DNA of 7,413 nt, from the NCBI GenBank assembly GCA_014361095.1, contig JACIWF010000060.1:1-7413 (forward strand), given 5' to 3'. Shown piece after piece: positions 1-4,576 of this stretch. Origin of the DNA: Hadesarchaea archaeon. Lineage in GTDB: Archaea; Hadarchaeota; Hadarchaeia; Hadarchaeales; Hadarchaeaceae. The notes under the pieces are model-generated. The model did no database searches and was not told the DNA's origin. It was given only the letters and a program-made list of their open reading frames with translations. A program made the translations under genes and the position numbers. Position 1 is the stretch's first letter, and each line of letters starts with the position of its first letter.

Positions 1-357
1 GTACTCCAGACAGTTCAGCGCCATCGAGGCCTTGGCATCCTCGGGCGTGTAAACTCCCTGCAAGCGCAGCGTTGGGCCCAGAAGAAAAGCCCCTCGCTGT
101 CGCCTCGGCAGCACGAAGGCCATGCCGCGAATCATGTTCTGGTAAGAGTGAGCGTGACAGTCAAAAAGCCCGGGCATAACGATCTTGTTTCTGGCGTCGA
201 TTGTCTCGGCCCGGGGATACTTCCGCTTGAGCTCCGAGGATTTGCCCACATCGACTATTTTCGTTCCATCAATAGCTACGGCTCCATCTCGAATGACCCG
301 ACGCTTGGAATCAACTGTGATCACATATCTAGCATCTTTGATGAGAAGGCTCGCCAT
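1..357 (-). CDS. Amidohydrolase (COG0402-type deaminase/chlorohydrolase), N-terminal part
   Basis: This is a partial gene: 119 codons run from an ATG at 357 to the window edge, so the catalytic C-terminal half is missing. The first ~60 residues form the beta-sandwich typical of the family (MASLLIKDARYVITVDSKRR..., then RDGAVAIDGTKIVDVG). A metal-binding HxH motif follows at residues 68 and 70 in GLFDCHAHSYQNMIRG. The later TPEDAKASMALNCLEY matches the helix after the first barrel strand in SsnA/MtaD/guanine-deaminase-like enzymes. Such enzymes are cytosolic and hydrolyse amino or chloro groups on heterocycles; the substrate cannot be told from this part. An in-frame ATG at 381 would add eight residues (MTVVQLET). 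I prefer 357 because the family usually starts just before the LLIK strand and a TATA-like box lies about 27 bases ahead. There is no Shine-Dalgarno site. Confidence 0.85.
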   Translation of the reverse strand, partial: MASLLIKDARYVITVDSKRRVIRDGAVAIDGTKIVDVGKSSELKRKYPRAETIDARNKIVMPGLFDCHAHSYQNMIRGMAFVLPRRQRGAFLLGPTLRLQGVYTPEDAKASMALNCLEY

Positions 358-379
358 TGTCTCTAACTGAACCACCGTC

Positions 380-387
380 ATTAAAAA
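380..387 (-). promoter_or_regulatory. TATA-like box / T-run ahead of amidohydrolase
   Basis: On the minus strand this reads TTTTTAAT. Its centre is about 27 bases before the ATG at 357, which would make that mRNA leaderless. The same T-run could serve as the terminator of the upstream gene ending at 431. A second TATA-like stretch (TTTAACGTAA, 391-400) would give a leader of about 12 bases. All of this is inferred from spacing. Confidence 0.3.
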
Positions 388-430
388 GACTTACGTTAAA
401 CTGGGCTGCCTTTCACCACACCGGGCCAAC

Positions 431-2005
431 TTAAATTTCTTCATCCTCGACATCCCGGCTCCGGACCTCGATGCGAACGCCGAGTTTGCGCTCCAGCCTC
501 TCAACGGTGCGACCTCCACGGCCGATAATCCTGGACACATCCTCCTCATCGGCAATCACCAGAGCGCTGTCGGCTGAAATCATCCTCACCTCCACATCGC
601 CGCCAATCAGGCGCCTTATCTCGGCCCTTATCATCTCGGCCTTCCTCTTCTCATTTCGCGTGGGCTCCCTCCTCACGGGCATCACCACCACCTCCTCACC
701 GAAGGAGTAGATCTGATACACCGGCTCACCTGTTTCAAAATCGGTGACCTCAACCATGGGGCGGGCGAGGTCGGCCTCAACCATGCCGTGAGGAACACCC
801 ACTCTTGTGCTCAGGGAATAGACCTCTTTGATCTGGCCCTCCTTGATGAAAATTACCGTGTCGGCGATCATGGGGATCATCCCCAGCTCAACCCGGCCGA
901 TCAACCTCTGCACGGCGTCGATGGCTCTGGTTGAATGCACCACGCCCACCATCCCCACTCCTGCCAGCCGCATGTCGGCAAATATCTGGAAATCAGAGGT
1001 CTTGCGCAGCTCATCGTAGATGGTATAATCGGGCCTCACCAGGAGCAGGATGTCCGCGGTCTTCGCCATGTCGTCCTCAAGCGCTGTATACTGGGTGATC
1101 TCGTCGCTCACCTGGAGATCACGGGGAGATTCCATCGTCTTGACTATTTTGCTCTGCGAACGGTAGAACTCGGCGAGGGCCTGAGCGAAGGTGGTCTTAC
1201 CGGCTCCTGGGGGTCCAGCGATCAGTATCCCCTCCGCCCTCTTCCTCAACCGCTCCTTAAGCTTCTCGGAGAGGTGGTAATCATCCAGGGTGACCTTGAC
1301 GATGGGGCGGACGGCGGTGATCTCGAGGCCATCGCTGAACGGGGGCCTGGCGATGGCGATGCGGTACTCGCGAAACTGGACCACCGTGGCCCCGGAGCGC
1401 TCGATCTCAACCCGTCCCTCAGGATCCTCCCTGGCGCGCTCGATGATCTCGTGGACCATCTCCCTGAGCTGGGCTTCGGTCAGCGGGTTCTCATCCAGCA
1501 CCTCCAGCCTCAGGTTGTCCGGCCGGCCGACCTTGGCCATGGGTCGCACCCTCTCCTTGAGGTGCACGGACATCACTCCAGGGCGGAAATATTCCAGCAG
1601 CTTTGGCATTCGCTCTGAGGGCGCGGGCCTTAGGAACTGAACCTCCACGCCCTCAACCCTCGCCACCTCGGCCATCACCTCATCGCTGGTCACCAGCACC
1701 GCTCCCTTGGCCCGGGCGATCTCCCGGACCGAGGCAGCGATTTTGTCGGCAGATCCTATCTCTGCCGGACGCTCGCCAACTAGCTCTAGGGTGATCCGGC
1801 CCTCGTCCGACAGTTGTTTCAGTCTCCTCAGCTCGGCAAGACCACTGAAGCCGGAGTCCCTGCCCAGCCTGGCCTCCTGTTCGAGCGCGGCAACGACGGC
1901 TTTGGGCACGATGATCTGGCATCCTTCAAACTCGCCGCTTTTTACCAGACGTGTGAGATGGCCGCCCATCAAGGCGCTGGTATCAGACACATAGCTCTTC
2001 ATCAT
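431..2005 (-). CDS. PIN domain - PilT-type ATPase - KH domain protein (PINA family, COG1855)
   Basis: This 524-aa protein has the full three-domain archaeal architecture. The PIN domain (about 1-130) shows acidic residues at D8 (VSDTSAL), E42/E44, D87 and D108 (VTSDE), as in PIN nucleases. The secretion-type (VirB11/PilT-like) ATPase domain spans about 235-440, with Walker A GPPGAGKT at 264-271, a Walker B-like segment DYTIYDE at 326-332 and a His-box-like GVVHSTRAIDAVQRL at 354-368. The C-terminal KH domain (about 468-515) carries IIGRGGRT, the GxxG loop that binds nucleic acid, followed by an acidic tail. The Sulfolobus islandicus homologue, PINA, is a hexameric ATPase that promotes Holliday-junction branch migration with Hjc/Hjm, so a role in DNA repair and recombination is likely. 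The start is one of two adjacent ATGs (2005 or 2002); an in-frame TAA lies three codons upstream. No SD is seen and the transcript is probably leaderless. Confidence 0.95.
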   Translation of the reverse strand: MMKSYVSDTSALMGGHLTRLVKSGEFEGCQIIVPKAVVAALEQEARLGRDSGFSGLAELRRLKQLSDEGRITLELVGERPAEIGSADKIAASVREIARAKGAVLVTSDEVMAEVARVEGVEVQFLRPAPSERMPKLLEYFRPGVMSVHLKERVRPMAKVGRPDNLRLEVLDENPLTEAQLREMVHEIIERAREDPEGRVEIERSGATVVQFREYRIAIARPPFSDGLEITAVRPIVKVTLDDYHLSEKLKERLRKRAEGILIAGPPGAGKTTFAQALAEFYRSQSKIVKTMESPRDLQVSDEITQYTALEDDMAKTADILLLVRPDYTIYDELRKTSDFQIFADMRLAGVGMVGVVHSTRAIDAVQRLIGRVELGMIPMIADTVIFIKEGQIKEVYSLSTRVGVPHGMVEADLARPMVEVTDFETGEPVYQIYSFGEEVVVMPVRREPTRNEKRKAEMIRAEIRRLIGGDVEVRMISADSALVIADEEDVSRIIGRGGRTVERLERKLGVRIEVRSRDVEDEEI

Positions 2006-2031
2006 ATCAGGTTAAACTGGTCCGGCCCGGG

Positions 2032-2037
2032 TTAAAA
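2032..2037 (-). promoter_or_regulatory. TATA-like box ahead of the PIN-ATPase gene
   Basis: The minus strand reads TTTTAA within ATGTTTTAAC. Its centre is about 30 bases before the ATG at 2005, which predicts a start of transcription at or just before the start codon. This fits the absence of a Shine-Dalgarno site. It is inferred from spacing only. Confidence 0.35.
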
Positions 2038-2086
2038 CATATTCCTCCATCTTGTTACTGAACTCAATTGGAGCCAGCGGGGCAAC

Positions 2087-2323
2087 CTAGCTCCCAGGCT
2101 TTTTTCTGGGCAACAATGCGGCCAAAATGGCCAAGATAATAACCACAATCGCGCCAGGAATGACTATCCACTCCAGAGGCAGCGGTGGCGTGCCGGTGGG
2201 TTCTGTAACCGGAAGAGGTGCAAAAAGTGTTGGTTTCGGCGTTATTTTGGGCGTTGGGGTCGGGGATGGCGTTGGTGTCAGAGTGGGCGTCGGTTTTGGA
2301 GCAGGTGTTTTTGGTGGTTTCAA
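2087..2323 (-). CDS. Orphan Pro/Thr-rich stalk with C-terminal membrane anchor; possible remnant of a surface protein
   Basis: The reading frame encodes 78 aa. Residues 2-45 are a Pro/Thr/Lys-rich low-complexity stalk with repeated PTPTP-like units. A hydrophobic span follows (about 51-72, WIVIPGAIVVIILAILAALL), then RKKPGS. This is the look of the C-terminal end of an archaeal S-layer or secreted protein: an extracellular, probably glycosylated stalk, one membrane helix and a positive cytoplasmic tail. What is missing is the rest: no signal peptide, no globular domain and no ATG. The only usable start is TTG at 2323, with an in-frame TGA four codons before it and no Shine-Dalgarno site. The codon pattern and composition make this frame more credible than the overlapping one at 2064-2336. 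It is either a tiny TTG-started membrane protein or a decayed C-terminal fragment; I cannot decide between them. Confidence 0.45.
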   Translation of the reverse strand: MKPPKTPAPKPTPTLTPTPSPTPTPKITPKPTLFAPLPVTEPTGTPPLPLEWIVIPGAIVVIILAILAALLPRKKPGS

Positions 2324-2385
2324 GTTCTGTTTTCAATGCTTTTTGACGGGTTTTTGATGGTCAATCTTAAACCATTGATGATTTA

Positions 2386-2481
2386 TGGTGCGGCCGCCGG
2401 GATTTGAACCCGGGCTACAGGCTTGGAAGGCCTGAGTCCTCTTGGCAGCTGAAAGCTTAGACCAGGCTGGACCACGGCCGC
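2386..2481 (-). tRNA. tRNA-Gly (UCC) with 18-nt D-loop intron and encoded CCA
   Basis: The acceptor stem is GCGGCCG (2481-2475) paired with CGGCCGC (2396-2390), with discriminator A at 2389 and CCA at 2388-2386. The anticodon arm is CAGGC-CTTCCAA-GCCTG (2434-2418), giving anticodon TCC (glycine, codons GGA/GGG). The T arm is CCGGG-TTCAAAT-CCCGG (2413-2397). The D stem GTCC (2472-2469) pairs with GGAC (2439-2436), but 29 bases separate the two strands. Removing the 18 bases at 2441-2458 leaves a normal 11-base D loop with A14, G15, GG and A21, and a mature tRNA of 75 nt plus CCA. G1-C72, C2-G71, C35 and C36 agree with glycine identity. The G15-C48 pair is also present. Confidence 0.93.
2441..2458 (-). 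other. Predicted non-canonical tRNA intron (D loop, before A21)
   Basis: The intron reads AAGCTTTCAGCTGCCAAG. With its flanks it folds into a textbook bulge-helix-bulge: helix TGGT/GCCA (4 bp, one G-U), 3-nt bulges CTA and AGA, inner stem AGCT/AGCT closed by TTC, and the D stem GTCC/GGAC outside. Archaeal splicing endonuclease is known to cut between the second and third base of each bulge. That rule gives exactly this 18-nt excision and restores a standard D loop. The boundary could slip by one base because A flanks both ends. Confidence 0.85.
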
Positions 2482-2504
2482 ATCATATGAAATTTAACTG
2501 CGGC

Positions 2505-2512
2505 TTAATTAA
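2505..2512 (-). promoter_or_regulatory. TATA box of tRNA-Gly
   Basis: TTAATTAA is centred 27-28 bases upstream of the tRNA 5' end at 2481, the expected archaeal distance, and lies in an AT-rich patch between GC-rich genes. It sits immediately after the stop codon of the 32-aa membrane peptide (2517-2519). The tRNA therefore probably has its own promoter, although read-through from the small gene is possible. Confidence 0.5.
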
Positions 2513-2516
2513 CTTT

Positions 2517-2615
2517 CTATTCGCCGAGCAGGCTGATGATCACCGCTATCGCCGAGGAGAGCAGGAAGAGCAGGATGACTATCAGGGAGAGAATTCGCTT
2601 GACCCTGTTGCTCAT
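2517..2615 (-). CDS. 32-aa single-span membrane protein, function unknown
   Basis: An ATG at 2615 opens 32 codons ending in TAG: MSNRVKRILSLIVILLFLLS followed by SAIAVIISLLGE. Positive residues at 4, 6 and 7 precede an unbroken hydrophobic helix of about 22 residues (9-30) that ends in GE. By the positive-inside rule this is an N-in single-pass membrane peptide. It could also resemble a signal sequence, but no mature region follows it. Support for a real gene is a Shine-Dalgarno-like GAGGT at 2622-2626 with a 6-base spacer, and a strong TATA box (2647-2654) about 36 bases ahead of the ATG. It lies upstream of and on the same strand as tRNA-Gly. I do not recognise a family. It might be a small regulator or assembly subunit, but nothing in the window shows a partner. 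Confidence 0.55.
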   Translation of the reverse strand: MSNRVKRILSLIVILLFLLSSAIAVIISLLGE

Positions 2616-2646
2616 AAACAAACCTCATTAGATAAAATCAATCCAC

Positions 2647-2654
2647 TTATATAA
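2647..2654. promoter_or_regulatory. Palindromic TATA box between the small membrane gene and the lsrF-like gene
   Basis: TTATATAA is its own reverse complement, so TBP could bind it in either direction. Leftward it gives transcription from about 2624-2627, just ahead of the ATG at 2615. Rightward it gives a leader of about 60 bases before the GTG at 2737. Neither side has a clear BRE, and the rightward gene has a better-placed box of its own. The leftward assignment is therefore favoured. Confidence 0.45.
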
Positions 2655-2699
2655 ACCCCTGCCCTGTCCCCGAATATCGTGAAAAGGCGCGGGAAAAGG

Positions 2700-2707
2700 T
2701 TATTTAA
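2700..2707 (+). promoter_or_regulatory. BRE/TATA box of the lsrF-like gene
   Basis: TTATTTAA is preceded by the A-rich GGGAAAAGG, a plausible BRE. The box centre is about 33 bases ahead of the GTG at 2737, predicting a leader of only a few bases. Confidence 0.45.
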
Positions 2708-2727
2708 TGACGGGCTAAACATAAAGC

Positions 2728-2733
2728 GGTGAT
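2728..2733 (+). promoter_or_regulatory. Shine-Dalgarno site deciding a GTG start
   Basis: GGTGAT matches the archaeal 16S anti-SD core and lies 3 bases before GTG 2737. The next in-frame ATG (2749) is 15 bases away, too far. This and the conserved DWGM sequence support the GTG start. Confidence 0.6.
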
Positions 2734-2736
2734 TTT

Positions 2737-3540
2737 GTGGACTGGGGAATGAAAAACAGGCTCTCCCAGCTCATCCAGCGCGACGGCAGGGCCATGTTTC
2801 TACCCATAGACCACGGCTACTTCCAGGGGCCGACCACTCGTCTCGAAGAGCCGGGCAAAACCATCGCGCCGCTTCTGCCCTACGTGGATGCCATCATGCT
2901 CACCCGCGGCATACTCCGGTCCTGTGTCGATCCCAGCATCCAGAAACCGATAATCCTCCGCGTCTCAGGTGGAACCAGCATGGCTCGGAAGGAGGAGCTT
3001 GATCAGGAGGGGATCACGACCTCGATAAGGGAGGCGATACGGCTAAACGCCTGTGCAGTCTCCATGTCGATCTTCGTGGGCAGCGAGCACGAACACCAGT
3101 CGCTGCTCAACCTGGCAAATCTCGTCAACGAGTGCGAGGATTACGGGATACCGACGATGGCCGTCACCGCCGTGGGCACCGAACTGGGCAAGCGCGACGC
3201 CCGCTACCTCGCCCTGGCCTGCAGGATTGCTGCGGAGCTGGGCGCGCGCGTGGTCAAGACCTACTACTGTGAGGAGGGATTTGAGAAGGTCGTCAAGGGC
3301 TGTCCGGTTCCCATCGTCATAGCCGGCGGACCCAAGGTTGACTCCGAGTTCGAGGTCTTCAGCTGGGTCTACGATGCGCTGCAGAAGGGAGCCGTGGGCG
3401 TCAACTTGGGCAGGAATATCTGGCAGCATGACTATCCTGTGGCCATGGCCAGAGCGATAAGGGCGATCATCCACCAAAACGCCACACCTAGAGAAGCCCA
3501 AGAAATCTTCAACTCAATCAAAAGTGGCAAGGACGTTTAG
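2737..3540 (+). CDS. lsrF: LsrF-like class I aldolase/thiolase (DeoC/FbaB/LsrF superfamily)
   Basis: This 267-aa (beta/alpha)8-barrel enzyme is strikingly close to E. coli LsrF. Shared stretches include DWGM near the start, DHGYFQGPTT at 25-34, TRGILRS at 56-62, GSEHEHQS at 115-122, KTYY at 174-177 and GCPVPIVIAGG at 188-198. K174 in VVKTYY aligns with the Schiff-base lysine of LsrF (K203). AGGPK (196-200) and GVNLGRNIWQ (221-230) are the phosphate-binding loops. In bacteria LsrF transfers an acetyl group from 3-hydroxy-5-phosphonooxypentane-2,4-dione (phospho-AI-2 breakdown) to CoA. No other lsr gene is present here, so the archaeal substrate is uncertain, and another phosphorylated keto-sugar is possible. 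It is about 24 residues shorter than E. coli LsrF because it lacks the N-terminal extension. The gene is convergent with the CDF transporter 41 bases downstream. Confidence 0.88.
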   Translation: MDWGMKNRLSQLIQRDGRAMFLPIDHGYFQGPTTRLEEPGKTIAPLLPYVDAIMLTRGILRSCVDPSIQKPIILRVSGGTSMARKEELDQEGITTSIREAIRLNACAVSMSIFVGSEHEHQSLLNLANLVNECEDYGIPTMAVTAVGTELGKRDARYLALACRIAAELGARVVKTYYCEEGFEKVVKGCPVPIVIAGGPKVDSEFEVFSWVYDALQKGAVGVNLGRNIWQHDYPVAMARAIRAIIHQNATPREAQEIFNSIKSGKDV

Positions 3541-3581
3541 ACTCAAGCAAATCTTCGATACCAGATATGCCCAAAAGCTCG

Positions 3582-4463
3582 TTAACGTTTATTTTTTGCG
3601 GGCTCAATTTCAATCGTCAGCCTCTTCAGCGCCGGTATCTTTTTCCGTACCAATCTTTCAACTTCATCAGCTATTTGATCGGCCTTCTCAACCGAAAGTC
3701 TCCCGTCCACCCTGATGTGCATCTCGCCTAGGAGGAACGGGCCAGACTTTCGCAGCAGAACTTCTCGAACCTCCTTGACTCCGGGCACATTCCTGGCAAT
3801 CTCCTTTATTCTTCCTCTGAGATCTGTGCAGGTGCAGACGTCCAGCAGGATCAGTGAGGACTCCCGGATCGCAGTGTAAGACATGGCCAGGGTCAACAAT
3901 GCCATGATCATCCCTGCTAACGCGTCCGCATGGTAGATTCCGAGGTAGGAGAAGGCCAAGCTGACGAAGACTATCGAGGCCGCCATCCCTGAGGTCACCG
4001 AGGCCAGCGCATCGGTCTTTAGCGATAGCGAGCCGATCTCTCTGGCTGTCTTCGCCTTGTAAATCGCCAGCAGGAAAAAGGAAGCCGAGGAAACGGCGGA
4101 GAGGGCCAAAGTCGCCGCAGGATATCCCAGCTCCTTCGGGGAGAAAAATGCCAACACTGAAACGTAAAATATCCAGATTCCGATCAGCGACAGGATTATC
4201 GCTCCAATCATCGAGACCAGGGTCTCCACCTTGTAGTATCCATACTGAAATCTCTCATCTGGTGGTTTCAACAAAACCCTCAGCCCGATTAACACGATCA
4301 CGGAACCCAGGGCATCGCCAAGGGTATCCACACCGCTGCCCTTCAGGGCCACGCTGCCGGAGAGAAATCCGACTATGATCATTAGGCTGCTAAGGGTGAC
4401 CAGGGTGAGGATGGATATTTTGGTAACCCTTATGCCCTTGGAGATCAGGTTCGTCTCGTCCAT
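3582..4463 (-). CDS. Cation diffusion facilitator (CDF) family transporter with altered TM5 metal motif
   Basis: This 293-aa membrane protein has six predicted helices (about 14-35, 38-62, 82-106, 115-136, 150-176, 178-207). It ends in a cytoplasmic ferredoxin-like domain with VPGVKEV (226-232) and MHIRVDGRLSVEKADQIADEVE, all typical of CDF metal/H+ antiporters. TM2 keeps a metal half-site, D46-x3-D50 in GVDTLGDAL. TM5, where characterised zinc and iron exporters have H/D-x3-D, reads TDALASVTSG, so the two aligned positions are A154 and S158. D151 is retained. A CTCTD sequence (C210, C212) sits at the junction of TM6 and the C-terminal domain, which is unusual. The substrate is therefore uncertain: divalent-metal export is the default, but the usual four-ligand site seems incomplete. 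The start is ATG 4463 with an adjacent GGAG and a TATA-like box about 32 bases ahead. It is transcribed divergently from the rhomboid gene. Confidence 0.9.
   Translation of the reverse strand: MDETNLISKGIRVTKISILTLVTLSSLMIIVGFLSGSVALKGSGVDTLGDALGSVIVLIGLRVLLKPPDERFQYGYYKVETLVSMIGAIILSLIGIWIFYVSVLAFFSPKELGYPAATLALSAVSSASFFLLAIYKAKTAREIGSLSLKTDALASVTSGMAASIVFVSLAFSYLGIYHADALAGMIMALLTLAMSYTAIRESSLILLDVCTCTDLRGRIKEIARNVPGVKEVREVLLRKSGPFLLGEMHIRVDGRLSVEKADQIADEVERLVRKKIPALKRLTIEIEPAKNKR
3588..3597 (+). terminator. T-rich run downstream of the lsrF-like gene
   Basis: TTTATTTTTT begins about 48 bases after the TAG at 3540 and lies inside the last codons of the opposing transporter gene. Archaeal transcription commonly stops at such T-runs without a hairpin. 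It is weak evidence alone. Confidence 0.35.
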
Positions 4464-4490
4464 TCTCCTACCCCTGTAATTAAAGTGCTA

Positions 4491-4500
4491 TTAAAAAATA
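4491..4500 (-). promoter_or_regulatory. TATA-like box of the CDF gene
   Basis: The minus strand reads TATTTTTTAA, centred about 32 bases before the ATG at 4463, predicting a leader of roughly 5 bases. An alternative AT box at 4477-4484 is too close to the ATG. Confidence 0.35.
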
Positions 4501-4531
4501 AATTCTTTCCAAGGGCGCCGGAGCAGAAAAG

Positions 4532-4539
4532 GATAAATT
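4532..4539 (+). promoter_or_regulatory. TATA-like box of the AN1-rhomboid gene
   Basis: GATAAATT follows AAAAG (BRE-like). Its centre is about 41 bases ahead of ATG 4577, predicting a leader of about 15 bases that just contains the SD-like GAGGGGTGG (4565-4573). This argues against the upstream TTG at 4538 as the start, since that codon lies inside the box. Confidence 0.4.
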
Positions 4540-4576
4540 GCCCCGGGAACTCGGCTCTTTGAGCGAGGGGTGGAAA

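Noticed and set aside
935..1618. Long plus-strand frame of 227 codons opposite the PIN-ATPase gene
   Set aside because: It lies wholly antisense to a well-supported gene, is His/Leu/Gly-rich without domain motifs and has no promoter or SD; it is a shadow of the GC-rich coding strand.
2027..2034. Copy of the tRNA T-arm motif CCCGGGTT as a possible attachment site
   Set aside because: Only eight bases match, which is expected by chance in GC-rich DNA, and no integrase or longer repeat is present.
2064..2336. 90-codon minus-strand frame over the stalk-anchor gene
   Set aside because: It is the +1 shadow of the Pro/Thr repeat frame, without a membrane helix or any domain; the 2087-2323 frame has the biologically sensible composition.
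2435..2472. Reading the tRNA as intronless with a 29-base D loop
   Set aside because: No archaeal tRNA D loop is that long, and the insert forms an exact bulge-helix-bulge whose removal restores a standard D arm.
2531..2541. TGATGA as a box C of a C/D guide RNA
   Set aside because: The base before it is not a purine, no box D/D' pair is found at the right spacing, and it falls inside the 32-codon frame.
3043..3501. Minus-strand frame of 152 codons inside the lsrF-like gene
   Set aside because: It is antisense to a protein with clear homology and shows no motif of its own.
4538..4576. TTG-started 13-residue extension of the AN1-rhomboid protein
   Set aside because: The TTG lies in the likely TATA box, and ATG 4577 has an SD-like site and begins right before the zinc finger.
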